From: RGIG4608 sp045643885 | GTDB lineage: Bacteria > Bacillota > Clostridia > Oscillospirales > CAG-272 | Direction: 5' to 3' | Assembly: GCA_045643885.1 (NCBI GenBank) | Contig: JAZRFY010000018.1 | Location: 1 to 53,684, forward strand | DNA length: 53,684 nucleotides | Part shown: positions 1 to 8,772 of the stretch, piece after piece | Numbering within the stretch: position 1 is the first letter of the stretch | How the letters are laid out: every line of letters begins with the position of its first letter | Notes under the pieces: model-generated | What the model was told of the DNA's origin: nothing | What the model saw: the letters and a program-made list of their open reading frames with translations, nothing else | The model's database searches: none | Position numbers and translations under genes: made by a program

Positions 1-153
1 GTAAGCTTCGCCGCAAAGCTCGCAAACTGCCTTTTCTGTGCATGTAGCTTCGCCGCCTGTGTGCTGGCATTCTGTCTGCTCACAACCTGCAAATACTGCA
101 AGAACGAGAACGAGTGCCATAGCAATCAAAAGAATTTTGATAGTGTTTTTCAT
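1..153 (-). CDS. Putative lipoprotein, 5' part only (runs off the left edge)
   Basis: Read on the minus strand, this 51-codon fragment begins MKNTIKILLIAMALVLVLAV and has a lipobox-like FAGC at residues 21-24, so the mature protein would be lipid-anchored on the outer face of the membrane. After the anchor come closely spaced Cys and His residues (CEQTECQH, then CTEKAVCELC), which look like a short metal-binding or disulfide-rich repeat; repeats of this kind occur in surface proteins of Clostridia. AAGGAG lies 6 bases before the chosen ATG; a second ATG directly upstream is possible. The C-terminal part is outside the window, so no function can be given. Confidence 0.7.
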   Translation of the reverse strand, partial: MKNTIKILLIAMALVLVLAVFAGCEQTECQHTGGEATCTEKAVCELCGEAY

Positions 154-234
154 CATTAACTCCTTTCGAAAAACAAAAAATGTTAATAAATACAGGATGG
201 ATACATCTCCCCCCATTCTATTTATTACAATATA

Positions 235-263
235 ATTATACATAATAAAAAAACAAGTGTCAA
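235..263 (-). promoter_or_regulatory. Sigma-A promoter of the left-edge lipoprotein gene
   Basis: On the minus strand TTGACA (258-263) and TATAAT (235-240) are separated by exactly 17 bases. Both hexamers are perfect consensus, so strong constitutive transcription is expected. Confidence 0.85.
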
Positions 264-416
264 GTTTATTTGATATATTTTTATTTTTTTATACATTTTT
301 GGATATTTTATACAATTTTTAACCATAGAATTGACATTTTATTCAAAAAATAAATAAATTCTAAAACAAACAGACAGCCCAATAACGCCAAAAACTATCA
401 TTGCTAATATAAATTT

Positions 417-445
417 AAAAAGCCCTCAAAACGAGGGCTTTTTTG
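417..445 (-). terminator. Terminator after the GH2 gene
   Basis: AGCCCTC (421-427) and GAGGGCT (433-439) form a 7-bp stem with a five-base loop. T-rich tracts follow on both strands, so it can work in both directions; it lies 20 bases past the GH2 stop codon. Confidence 0.8.
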
Positions 446-458
446 ATTCATTTTTTTA

Positions 459-2183
459 TTATCTGAGCATCTCGTGAAATGCACGATAAAGTCTATAGCT
501 CATCTTTGAAATTCTTTCGGCATCCACCTTTAGAATTTGACGGTCATATGTCAAAAGTCCGTTGGTTTCGTCCTCAACGTCACTGACCTGAGTATATACC
601 AAAGCGCAAAGGCCTTCCCTCTCAATATGGGGGATGACCTGCTTGTCATAAAGGTCAACAAACGCGTTTTCAAACTCCTTAATGCTCTTAAAATCCTTAT
701 AGCTATAGGTACTGTCAAGGTTGAAGGAATGCTCCATCTCCTTCCAACAATAGCCACCGAATTCAGAAAGAACAAGGGGACGGCCAGTTCTGTTCTTGAG
801 CTTGAGCTTTCTCATATAGATATGCTCACTGTGAACGTCACTGTCCTCTTCCCAGAACCAACCCGACGTCGCATCATAAACTCTTGTGGGATCATATGCC
901 TTAAGCTCGTTATAGTTTCTATCGGCTTCGTACTGTCCCCAACCCTCGTTGAATATCGTGTAATAAATTACTGAGGGATGATTATAGAGAAGATCGATGG
1001 TCGCTCTTGCTTCCCTTTCAAACATTTCTGCTCTTTCGCAAGTCGCCTTGTGAGTTATACCACTCTTTATTCCAACGTTTGGCAAAATAGTGTCTACGTA
1101 ATAGTGATACGTGCCACTGTTGACCATATCCTGGAATACGAGCATGCCGTATTTATCGCAGTAATAGTAGAAATGCTCAGGCTCTATCTTGATATGCTTT
1201 CTGAGCATATTAAAGCCAAGCTCCTTCATGGTGAGAATGTCAAATCTGTATCCCTCGGGAGTGGCAGGAAGATAGATTCCGTCACTGTAATAGCCCTGGT
1301 CCAGAAGTCCATGACAAAGGATGGGCTTGCCGTTAAGGCAAATATATGATTTTCCTCTCTTTTCCTCAATAGTAACCGTTCTGCAAGCAAAATAGGATTC
1401 TATCTTGTCTTCACCACAAATAAGTGTGAATTCGTAAAGATAAGGAACGTCGGGCGTCCAATGGATGGGATCGTCAAGGCTAAGATAATAGCTGTCACCC
1501 TCAAAGGAGTATTCGTTTCCGTCAAGAATGATGGTCTTCTTCTCTTCGCCACCCTCTATCTCAAATCGTGCTCCGTTAAGATCGGGGGTGATTTTTATAT
1601 TTTTAACGTAATTTTCAGGCACACTCTCACACCAAACAGTCTGCCAGATACCGCTTATGGGCGTGTACCACATTCCACCGCGGTCCTTTCTTTGCTTTCC
1701 GTATGAAAGCTCGGTGTTAAGCTCATCGATAACCTCAACGGTCAAAAGATTTTTTCCTTCATTTATATAATCGGTAATGTCAAAGCTGAAAGGAAGATAT
1801 CCACCCGTGTGATCTCCAACAAGTGTCTTGTTCACGTAGATATGGCAGATCTGATCCACAGCACCGAAGTGAAGAATAACTCTTCCCTTGTTGAAATCGG
1901 GTGCAAATTCAATCTCCTTGTTATAAACGTAAAGCTCGCCTGCTTCCTTTTCTCTATTGATACCCGAAAGTCTTGTTTCGGGAGCAAAAGGAACGTTTAT
2001 CTTTCCAAGCTTTGTAATCTTACCAAGCTTTCTTGATGAGAAATCCCACTTGCCATTCAAGCAAAGATATGAATCTCTTTTAAAGCTTGGACGGGGATAT
2101 TCGTTCCAGCTGGATTCAGTATCGCTTTCAAAGGGAGTTACGAGATTTTTATTCAAATTGAACACCTTGTTCTTTTTAGCCAT
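459..2183 (-). CDS. Glycoside hydrolase family 2 protein
   Basis: A 574-residue retaining glycosidase of the beta-galactosidase/beta-glucuronidase superfamily. The layout is the usual one: a jelly-roll sugar-binding domain (about 25-185), an Ig-like domain (about 190-275) and a TIM barrel (about 280-574). The general acid/base is in FNEGWG (E413) and the nucleophile in LSEFGG (E474). There is no signal peptide, so it should act in the cytoplasm on imported oligosaccharide. Its ATG follows the stop codon of the upstream transporter by one base and uses an AGAGGTG site, so the two are co-transcribed. It is shorter than LacZ (about 1,000 residues). Substrate cannot be assigned from sequence. Confidence 0.88.
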   Translation of the reverse strand: MAKKNKVFNLNKNLVTPFESDTESSWNEYPRPSFKRDSYLCLNGKWDFSSRKLGKITKLGKINVPFAPETRLSGINREKEAGELYVYNKEIEFAPDFNKGRVILHFGAVDQICHIYVNKTLVGDHTGGYLPFSFDITDYINEGKNLLTVEVIDELNTELSYGKQRKDRGGMWYTPISGIWQTVWCESVPENYVKNIKITPDLNGARFEIEGGEEKKTIILDGNEYSFEGDSYYLSLDDPIHWTPDVPYLYEFTLICGEDKIESYFACRTVTIEEKRGKSYICLNGKPILCHGLLDQGYYSDGIYLPATPEGYRFDILTMKELGFNMLRKHIKIEPEHFYYYCDKYGMLVFQDMVNSGTYHYYVDTILPNVGIKSGITHKATCERAEMFEREARATIDLLYNHPSVIYYTIFNEGWGQYEADRNYNELKAYDPTRVYDATSGWFWEEDSDVHSEHIYMRKLKLKNRTGRPLVLSEFGGYCWKEMEHSFNLDSTYSYKDFKSIKEFENAFVDLYDKQVIPHIEREGLCALVYTQVSDVEDETNGLLTYDRQILKVDAERISKMSYRLYRAFHEMLR

Positions 2184-2184
2184 A

Positions 2185-3516
2185 TTACACCTCTGATTTC
2201 TTCTTTTCTGCAGTATATTTTCTAACGCAGATAAGCACTATGCCCATTACGAATGCTGCAACGAGTGCGCCAAGGAAAATATAGTGGTTGGGGAGGAAGG
2301 ATTCAGTACCGTCACTGTTTGCAACCTTTTCCGCATCGCGCAAAATCCATTCACCGATCTTAGGACCTATAACACCGGGAACAAGAACCTGTGAGAAGAT
2401 TCTTACTCCCTGGAACATTCCCGCCTTACCGGAAGGAGTGAGATCTCTTATCTTCGCTCCGAAAACTGCCATGCCGGAAAGGTATCCACTCATCATAAGA
2501 AGTGAGCCTGTAAATACCAAAATGTCAAGCAACGTTCTGTTTATACCAAGCTCCTTGTTGAAAATGAAGAGCATGATATATCCCAAGCAAAGCCACAAGA
2601 ATGAGAACAAATATGAACGGTTAAAGCCCTTTTTATCATATACCTTGCCCCAAAGTGCAGTAACCACGGATGCGATAACTATCGCAGGAGCCATAATGAT
2701 AACGTAATAATCCATAAGGAGTGTCTTCTCATAGTAAATAATGAGATAGGGCATAAATATCTGAATGGAAATGTTGAAAATGATAAAGCACGCAAGTGAA
2801 ATATAGAGTGCAGGATTTTCTTTTACCGTTGAAGGCAAAAATCCGTGCACGATATTTCTAAAATATCCTGTCTTGCTGGGCTTGATATCGGGATCCTTGA
2901 TGATAAAGAATCCACCTATACCGATAGCCAAAACTGCCACACCGACAACTGTGAAGAACGTGGGCCAGTACGCAGGGTTGTTCTCCTGGTCAAGAAGCAT
3001 GGAGCCGCCGAACACAACGAGTATTGCAATAAGGGGCATCATCGCGTTGATACCCTCTGCACTTCCTCGGTTAGAGTCGTCAGTAGAGTCTGTAAGCCAG
3101 GCATTGAAGGCAGCATCGTTTGAGGATGAGCCAAAGAATGTCATAACGCAGTCAAGAATGATAACAAGTGAGATTCCCACAGTTGATGCAACCGCGGTTG
3201 CGGGAACGATGGGAGCAATAACGTCCTCTCTGATAAAGGCAAATCCAAGAATGGAGATACCCCAAAGGATATAACCTCCACACATAAAGAGCTTTCTCTT
3301 TCCCACTCTGTCAGAAAGAGCACCGATAAACACAGTAGTCAACGTTGCAGAAATTGCGCTTGCAGACACCATCATAGAAATGTGCTCGGGATTTGCATTG
3401 AACATTTCATAAATGAATACGTTAAGGAACATATTCTCAATTACCCAGGCAATTTGTCCAACAAGACTGAAAAGCGTGAGCGCAAGCCAGAATTTAGAGC
3501 TTAATTTGGTTTTCAT
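2185..3516 (-). CDS. Major facilitator superfamily sugar transporter
   Basis: A 443-residue membrane protein with about 12 hydrophobic segments. The loop after the second segment carries an MFS motif A (GALSDRVGKRK, about residues 60-70), and the N-terminal region (WVIENMFLNVF) resembles sugar:cation symporter-like clostridial MFS proteins. It is the first gene of an operon with the GH2 gene downstream, so it probably imports the glycoside that the enzyme cleaves. The chosen ATG has GGAGG five bases upstream; a TTG four codons earlier overlaps that site and is unlikely. Transport direction and substrate are inferred from context. Confidence 0.82.
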   Translation of the reverse strand: MKTKLSSKFWLALTLFSLVGQIAWVIENMFLNVFIYEMFNANPEHISMMVSASAISATLTTVFIGALSDRVGKRKLFMCGGYILWGISILGFAFIREDVIAPIVPATAVASTVGISLVIILDCVMTFFGSSSNDAAFNAWLTDSTDDSNRGSAEGINAMMPLIAILVVFGGSMLLDQENNPAYWPTFFTVVGVAVLAIGIGGFFIIKDPDIKPSKTGYFRNIVHGFLPSTVKENPALYISLACFIIFNISIQIFMPYLIIYYEKTLLMDYYVIIMAPAIVIASVVTALWGKVYDKKGFNRSYLFSFLWLCLGYIMLFIFNKELGINRTLLDILVFTGSLLMMSGYLSGMAVFGAKIRDLTPSGKAGMFQGVRIFSQVLVPGVIGPKIGEWILRDAEKVANSDGTESFLPNHYIFLGALVAAFVMGIVLICVRKYTAEKKKSEV

Positions 3517-3544
3517 AACAACCTCCAATGATTAATATATCTAC

Positions 3545-3573
3545 ATATTACCATATAAATACTGCATTGTCAA
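3545..3573 (-). promoter_or_regulatory. Promoter of the MFS-GH2 operon
   Basis: Minus-strand TTGACA (3568-3573), 17 bases, TAATAT (3545-3550), about 30 bases ahead of the MFS start. It diverges from the lipoprotein promoter, with only 33 bases between the two -35 boxes. Confidence 0.8.
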
Positions 3574-3606
3574 CTTGAAAAAATTTGAAAAAACTATCAC
3601 TTTCCG

Positions 3607-3635
3607 TTGACAAACACTTCCGTTTGTGATATAGT
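3607..3635 (+). promoter_or_regulatory. Promoter of the small lipoprotein gene, with an inverted repeat in the spacer
   Basis: TTGACA (3607-3612), 17-base spacer, TATAGT (3630-3635). An inverted repeat ACAAAC-6-GTTTGT (3610-3627) starts inside the -35 box and fills most of the spacer, as a repressor operator would. Confidence 0.8.
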
Positions 3636-3683
3636 AAAAAACGGATTAAAAATATCCTTATAAATGCATAAAGGAGAATAAAA

Positions 3684-4166
3684 ATGTCTACAAAAATCAC
3701 CAAGAAAATTGCTCTTTTACTCATCTGCATCATGACTGTGTTCACAGTTTGCAGCTGCACGTCAGGCGTAAACCTTATGCAGGAGGTTGCAAACGTTACA
3801 AACTTTGCAGCTAACGTTGCCGATATCGCTCTTTCCATTTCCAACGCGGAAATGACTGAGGAACAGAGACTCGAGCAGATCAACTCTCTCTTCCACGAGG
3901 ATTCAGAGCTCACAATTGAGTCTATCTATGAGGAATTGAAGGAAGACGAAAGATTTGAAAGCATACTCCCCATTTCAAGCTACCAGATCGGTAACATACC
4001 CGATCCCCAGGATATCATCGCATCCTTTACTTACGATGAAGAGCTTGGTGGCAATACTTACTCAACCACCGTCGAGGTCACTATCAACGGTCAGCCCTTC
4101 TCTGTCGAGGTTAAGCTTCTTAGCAACGAAAACGGAATGGGTATCGTAGGCTTCGATATCAAATAA
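3684..4166 (+). CDS. Small secreted lipoprotein of unknown function
   Basis: A 160-residue protein with a lysine-rich N terminus, a hydrophobic stretch (about 9-23) and a lipobox ending VCSC near residue 25, so it should be exported and lipid-anchored. The mature part has an acidic helical region (about 50-90) and a C-terminal region rich in beta-type residues with TTVEVTINGQPFSVEV. No domain is recognised. An AAGGAG site lies upstream of the ATG, and the gene has its own promoter and terminator, so it is monocistronic. It lies divergent from the MFS-GH2 operon, but nothing ties the functions together. Confidence 0.72.
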   Translation: MSTKITKKIALLLICIMTVFTVCSCTSGVNLMQEVANVTNFAANVADIALSISNAEMTEEQRLEQINSLFHEDSELTIESIYEELKEDERFESILPISSYQIGNIPDPQDIIASFTYDEELGGNTYSTTVEVTINGQPFSVEVKLLSNENGMGIVGFDIK

Positions 4167-4168
4167 TC

Positions 4169-4200
4169 AAAAAAGAACCGAGCTTCCTCGGTTCTTTTTT
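4169..4200 (+). terminator. Terminator of the small lipoprotein gene
   Basis: A 14-bp perfect stem (AAAAAAGAACCGAG / CTCGGTTCTTTTTT) with loop CTTC, ending in six T. Confidence 0.9.
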
Positions 4201-4208
4201 GATATAAA

Positions 4209-4240
4209 AACGCCTCCGAAAAGCTCGGAGGCATTTTTTT
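4209..4240 (-). terminator. Terminator of prs
   Basis: GCCTCCGA (4212-4219) and TCGGAGGC (4225-4232) form an 8-bp stem. On the minus strand it is followed by TTTTTATA, and it begins just after the prs stop codon; a T run on the plus strand makes it bidirectional. Confidence 0.8.
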
Positions 4241-5351
4241 ATCTCTTTCCGTATTTAACAAGAACATTATTGATTCTGTCAACAGGATCAAGAAGATGGC
4301 TTATAGTATCGTCATGGTTGAGTGTATCGATAAGGAATGCAACGTATTTGCACATATTTACCTCACCCCACCAGGGCTTATCATGAAGCTCGGGCTTGTG
4401 GTATACAAGGTTTGTTGTAAAGATTTTATCGATAAGACCTTCTTCATATGCCTTGTCGAATTTTTCAAATCCACTTGTGAAGAGACCGAAGGTTGCGAAG
4501 TTATAGATCCTTCTTGCGCCCTTTTCCTTAAGCTGCTTAGCAACGTCGAGCAAGGATTCACCTGAAGCAATCATGTCGTCAACGATGATAACGTCCTTTC
4601 CGTGAAGGTCAGAGCCGAGATATTCGTGAGCCTCAATGGGATTTCTTCCGTTAACGATGATGGAATAGTTACGGCGCTTATAGAACATACCAATATCAAT
4701 GCCAAGCACGGATGAATAATACATACATCTCTGCATAGCACCCTCGTCGGGGGAAATCATAACGAGGTGATCCTTGTCCACCACGATATCGGGAACGGTC
4801 TTAACAAGAGCCTTTATCATCTGATAAGTGGGCTGAACGTTGTCAAAGCCTGAAAGCGGAACTGCGTTGTTGATTCTGGGATCGTGCGCGTCGAAGGTAA
4901 GGAAATTGGAAACTCCCATTCCCATAAGCTCCTGAAGCATAAGAGCACAGTCAAGGGACTCGCGTGAGCTTCTCTTGTGCTGACGGCCCTCATAGAGCAT
5001 GAGCATGATAACGGTAATTCTTCTTGCCTTGCCTGCAATAGCGGCAATCGTACGCTTAAGATCGCAATAGTGATCGTCGGGACTCATGGGCACCTTCATA
5101 CCGTACATATCGTATGTAATGCTGTAGTTAAAGCAGTCGGTAACGATATAAACGTCATCACCGCGAAGTGTCTGATGAAGAACGCACTTAGCCTCACCGG
5201 TGCCAAAGCGAGGGCACTCGTGATCAACAAGGAATGTATCCTCGGGCTGTATTTCTCTCCACTCCTTAAGGTATTCATCGACCTGAGAAACGAATTCCTC
5301 ACAGCCCTTCATACCAATTACTTTGAGTTCGCCATAAAGTTCTTTTTTCAT
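4239..5351 (-). CDS. prs: Ribose-phosphate pyrophosphokinase (PRPP synthetase)
   Basis: Makes PRPP from ribose 5-phosphate and ATP, feeding purine, pyrimidine, histidine and NAD synthesis. The 370-residue protein carries the PRPP-binding loop DVIIVDDMIASGES (about residues 260-273) and a catalytic flexible-loop sequence KRRNY (about 232-236). It is longer than the usual 310-320 residues; the extra length lies in the N-terminal part and in an extension near WWGEV in the C-terminal part, as in a variant common in Clostridia. The ATG has a G-rich ribosome site (GGGGGA). It stands alone, although upp and hpt, which use PRPP, are also in this window. Confidence 0.88.
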   Translation of the reverse strand: MKKELYGELKVIGMKGCEEFVSQVDEYLKEWREIQPEDTFLVDHECPRFGTGEAKCVLHQTLRGDDVYIVTDCFNYSITYDMYGMKVPMSPDDHYCDLKRTIAAIAGKARRITVIMLMLYEGRQHKRSSRESLDCALMLQELMGMGVSNFLTFDAHDPRINNAVPLSGFDNVQPTYQMIKALVKTVPDIVVDKDHLVMISPDEGAMQRCMYYSSVLGIDIGMFYKRRNYSIIVNGRNPIEAHEYLGSDLHGKDVIIVDDMIASGESLLDVAKQLKEKGARRIYNFATFGLFTSGFEKFDKAYEEGLIDKIFTTNLVYHKPELHDKPWWGEVNMCKYVAFLIDTLNHDDTISHLLDPVDRINNVLVKYGKR

Positions 5352-5386
5352 AATTGTTATCCCCCAAAAATATCAAATTATGATTT

Positions 5387-5416
5387 ATTATAACATAAAC
5401 CAAGACGATTTGACAA
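5387..5416 (-). promoter_or_regulatory. Promoter of prs
   Basis: Minus-strand TTGTCA (5411-5416), 18-base spacer, TATAAT (5387-5392), about 35 bases before the prs start. Confidence 0.72.
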
Positions 5417-5508
5417 TATGTTTTTTGATGATTTTTTCAGTTGTTTCAAGGTTTTTTGTGACATTTAGCACAATTTTATTAAAAAATGTTTTTTGTGTAA
5501 TAAAGCTA

Positions 5509-7899
5509 TTACTTTAATTCAACAACGGTCACACCACCGTCACCCTCTCCGTACTGTCCGATACGGAAGGATTTTATACGCGTGTCGCGACGAAGTCTCT
5601 CCCAAAGTGCCTTTTTAAGAGCACCCGTACCCTTGCCGTGGATAAGTCTGACAGTATGGAATCCGGTGAGCATCGCATCGTCAAGATACTTGTCCACCTT
5701 GAGCCATGCCTCCTCACCCATCATACCGCGAAGGTCAATCTCATCCTTGCAATCGCGACTGACAGTTGCCTTAAAATCACTCGTTTTAAGCTTTTTGCCC
5801 GTCTTGTCAGTAAAGGAAGGCACGTTTTCAATAAGCTTAAGATTCTTAACGTTCGTCTTGGTCTTGATGATACCGGCTTGAACGGTGAGATTGCCGTTCT
5901 TATCGGGAAGATCCACAACAAATCCGTTCTTATCTATATTAACGAGGTAAACCTCGTCACCCACCTTGAGGGCGCGTGGAAGAACGTATTCCTTATCCAC
6001 CTTTTCCTCAACGGGATTGAATTTATTCTCGTTTTCACGAAGGTATGCACGCATCTCTCTTCGAGCGCGATCCACCTCGTCACCAAGTCTTTCACTGTCT
6101 CTTTGCTTGCGAAGCTTGTCCATCTCGGCAAGGATGTAATCACTTGACGCCTTGGCGCTCTGCACCATTGCAACTGCCTTTTCGCGCGCCTTTTCAAGTG
6201 CTTTTTCAGCCTCGGCATTTTTGCGATTGATTATCTTTTCACTATCCGCCTTAAAACGCTCGTATTCTATACGAAGCTGTTCTGCCTTGGCCCTTTCCTT
6301 CTCCATCTGGATTCGACTTTCCTCAAGCTTTTCAATGACAGTTTCAAAGTTTCTGTCATCAGAACCAATAAATCCCTTTGCTCTGTCAACAATTCTCTGG
6401 TCAAGGCCGAGCTTTGACGAAATAGCAAACGCGTTTGATTTACCGGGAGTGCCGATTATAAGCTTATAGGTAGGCTTCAAGGTTGCCACGTCAAACTCAC
6501 ACGATGCGTTGCAAACGCCCGCAGTCTGAAGAGCATATGCCTTAAGCTCGGCATAGTGAGTGGTAGCCATACACATAGCGCCCTTCTCTCTTACCGCCTC
6601 GATTATAGAGTGAGCAAGAGCTGCACCCTCAACGGGATCGGTTCCCGCACAAAGCTCATCAAAGAGAACAAGGCTCTCACCCGTAATATCCCCAAGCATC
6701 TTAACTATGCTCACCATATGTGAGCTGAAGGTTGAAAGGCTTTGCTCAATGCTCTGCTGGTCACCGATATCGGCAAAAATATTATCGAAAATGCAAAGCT
6801 CACTTCCCGCATCGCAAGGAATGTGCAAGCCTGCCTGAGCCATAAGTGCAAAAAGTCCAAGAGTCTTGAGGGTTACAGTCTTACCACCCGTGTTAGGACC
6901 TGTAATAATAAGGGTATCGTGTCCGTCGTCGATTCTCAAATCAACGGGTACTACCTTGTCCCTGTCAATCAAGGGATGGCGCGCCTTTACAAGCTTAACT
7001 GTTCTTCCCCTTGAAATTTTCGGAGAAGTCGCATCCATTCTCTCACTAAGAGTTGCACAAGCAAAATAGAACGCGATTTCGGATATATTTCTATAGTCGA
7101 GCCATATCGCTCTGCTCGCATCACTGACAAGGCTTGAAATCTCGGCAAGGATGCGCTCGATTTCGTGCTCCTCGCGGCTTTGAAGCATGCGAAGCTCGTT
7201 GTTTGCTTCAACGACTGAAGACGGCTCGATAAACATCGTAGCACCCGAAGCCGACGTATCGTGAAGCAAGCCCTTAATCTCGTTTTTGCATTCTGCCTTA
7301 ACGGGAACAACGTATCTTCCGTTTCTCATCGTAACGATGTTTTCCTGAAGATACTTTGAATGTGAGCCAACGCTCACGTACTGTTGAAGTATGTCCTTTA
7401 TCCTGTTGTTTTCGTGTCTGATTTTTCTTCTTATCTCTGCAAGAGCAGGACTTGCCTCGTCAGCCATCATTTCATCCGAAATAATGGAACGGAAGATGCG
7501 TTCCTCAAGCTTGCGATCGGGAATGAGTCTTTCAAATATCTCGTCAAGAGAGGTATCGAAAAGCTTGTTGCCGTTGAGATAATCAATAAGTATTCTTGAG
7601 GACTTCAAAACGTTTCCAACGTCCAAAAGCTCTCTCATAGAAAGCACTGCACCCTTGTCTGCTCTTTCGCAGGAGGCAGATACGTCCCTTATATTAATAA
7701 ACGTGGGCATTCCCTTTGCATTTGCAAGTCTTGTGGCATCGGTTGTTCTCGTCTGCCTTCTTACAATGACCGTAGGATCACTTGACGGCAAAAGCTGTAA
7801 AGCCATAGCCGAAGCACCCTCAGTCATAGCGCACTCTGCAAGAAGCGCCCTGATTTTATCAAATTCAAGTGTTGTAAATAAATTTTCCGAATATTTCAT
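5509..7899 (-). CDS. mutS2: Endonuclease MutS2
   Basis: A 796-residue MutS-family ATPase that in Firmicutes limits homologous recombination and helps rescue collided ribosomes. The core and clamp domains occupy about 1-310; Walker A is GPNTGGKT (334-341) and Walker B is in LVLFDELCAGTDP (about 410-425). A long Lys/Glu/Arg-rich coiled coil (about 515-635) leads to a C-terminal Smr nuclease domain (about 720-796) with DLRG and LIHGKGTGAL. It lacks the mismatch-recognition domain of MutS1. It is the last gene of the run from yqfC and begins 11 bases after recO. Ribosome site AAAGGA. Confidence 0.95.
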   Translation of the reverse strand: MKYSENLFTTLEFDKIRALLAECAMTEGASAMALQLLPSSDPTVIVRRQTRTTDATRLANAKGMPTFINIRDVSASCERADKGAVLSMRELLDVGNVLKSSRILIDYLNGNKLFDTSLDEIFERLIPDRKLEERIFRSIISDEMMADEASPALAEIRRKIRHENNRIKDILQQYVSVGSHSKYLQENIVTMRNGRYVVPVKAECKNEIKGLLHDTSASGATMFIEPSSVVEANNELRMLQSREEHEIERILAEISSLVSDASRAIWLDYRNISEIAFYFACATLSERMDATSPKISRGRTVKLVKARHPLIDRDKVVPVDLRIDDGHDTLIITGPNTGGKTVTLKTLGLFALMAQAGLHIPCDAGSELCIFDNIFADIGDQQSIEQSLSTFSSHMVSIVKMLGDITGESLVLFDELCAGTDPVEGAALAHSIIEAVREKGAMCMATTHYAELKAYALQTAGVCNASCEFDVATLKPTYKLIIGTPGKSNAFAISSKLGLDQRIVDRAKGFIGSDDRNFETVIEKLEESRIQMEKERAKAEQLRIEYERFKADSEKIINRKNAEAEKALEKAREKAVAMVQSAKASSDYILAEMDKLRKQRDSERLGDEVDRARREMRAYLRENENKFNPVEEKVDKEYVLPRALKVGDEVYLVNIDKNGFVVDLPDKNGNLTVQAGIIKTKTNVKNLKLIENVPSFTDKTGKKLKTSDFKATVSRDCKDEIDLRGMMGEEAWLKVDKYLDDAMLTGFHTVRLIHGKGTGALKKALWERLRRDTRIKSFRIGQYGEGDGGVTVVELK

Positions 7900-7910
7900 A
7901 ATTTCCTTTT

Positions 7911-8711
7911 TTACTGAAGTATCGAATAATAAAGATCAAGTGATTCAAAGCCGTGGCCGAGATGATGAAGAAGATATCCCTCGCACGCCCTTGAAAACAT
8001 TTTCAAATCCTCTCCCTCACTTAATGAAAAGGAGAGCATTTTTTCGGTCGGTGAATGGAGTGCATATCTTATCGCCGTCAACGACGCAGGATTAAGTGGC
8101 AAAAGCACGTTGTTTTCCCTTATATCGTCATAGGTAAGAGAAAGATTTTTCTTGTGTATCTCCCCTCTTTTCCTCAAGCACTCCGAGCAAATTATCGCGC
8201 CGTTCATAACGTCAAAATATGTACTTTCTGTTGCATTCTCTTCACAGGTCGAGCAATAATCAACACTCGGTCTGTATCCGGACATAGCTGACGATCTTAT
8301 TTCAAAAACTGCCTTTATCTGCAAAAGAGGACGCATCTCACTCATTATCGCATAGAGAGTGTTGAGCGTAAGACGAAGCATATCACTGCAGTCAACCCTT
8401 TCACCCGAAAGCTCGTTTGTAACGTCGCATACGTAGGTTGCAAGAAAAAGTCTGTCTATCGAATTTCTAAGATCGTAAAAGGACTGATTTATCGAGCCAC
8501 CCTTGATCCACGCAATGCCAGTTCCCTTTTGATTCAACTCAAAATTTGCATAAACAAAGGGCTCGGTGAGATTTTTTATCTTGCTTTTCATCGACCGTGC
8601 ACCTTTTGCGATAACGGTCATCTTGCCGTCGTTTGTAAGTATCGTTATCAGCCTGTCATTCTCACCATAATTTTGTGCACGAAGAACAAGCCCGTCAACA
8701 GTACTTAACAT
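7911..8711 (-). CDS. recO: DNA repair protein RecO
   Basis: A 266-residue recombination mediator that helps RecR load RecA at single-stranded gaps. It has the N-terminal OB fold (about 1-80, starting MLSTVDGLVLRAQNYGENDR), a helical region and a four-cysteine zinc site (CSTC, then CSEC about 25 residues later). Length is normal for the family. It sits between era and mutS2, a usual place for recO in Firmicutes. Upstream is a 61-base gap with no obvious terminator, so it is probably co-transcribed with era. Confidence 0.93.
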   Translation of the reverse strand: MLSTVDGLVLRAQNYGENDRLITILTNDGKMTVIAKGARSMKSKIKNLTEPFVYANFELNQKGTGIAWIKGGSINQSFYDLRNSIDRLFLATYVCDVTNELSGERVDCSDMLRLTLNTLYAIMSEMRPLLQIKAVFEIRSSAMSGYRPSVDYCSTCEENATESTYFDVMNGAIICSECLRKRGEIHKKNLSLTYDDIRENNVLLPLNPASLTAIRYALHSPTEKMLSFSLSEGEDLKMFSRACEGYLLHHLGHGFESLDLYYSILQ

Positions 8712-8772
8712 TTTCTCACCCTCCCTTCAAGTTTATCTAAATGTAACCACTGACCTTTTGTATAAAAATGTG

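Larger units (their letters stand above)
154..458. other. Gene-free AT-rich stretch
   Basis: This 305-base gap holds the promoter and roughly 80-base leader of the left-edge lipoprotein gene and a terminator hairpin at its right end. The leader includes a G-rich run (GGGGGGAGA on the minus strand, near 207-215). Nothing else is recognisable, and the short frames across it have no ribosome site. Confidence 0.6.

Noticed and set aside
38..235. Plus-strand 65-codon frame at the left edge
   Set aside because: It is antisense to the lipoprotein gene and its promoter leader and lacks a ribosome site.
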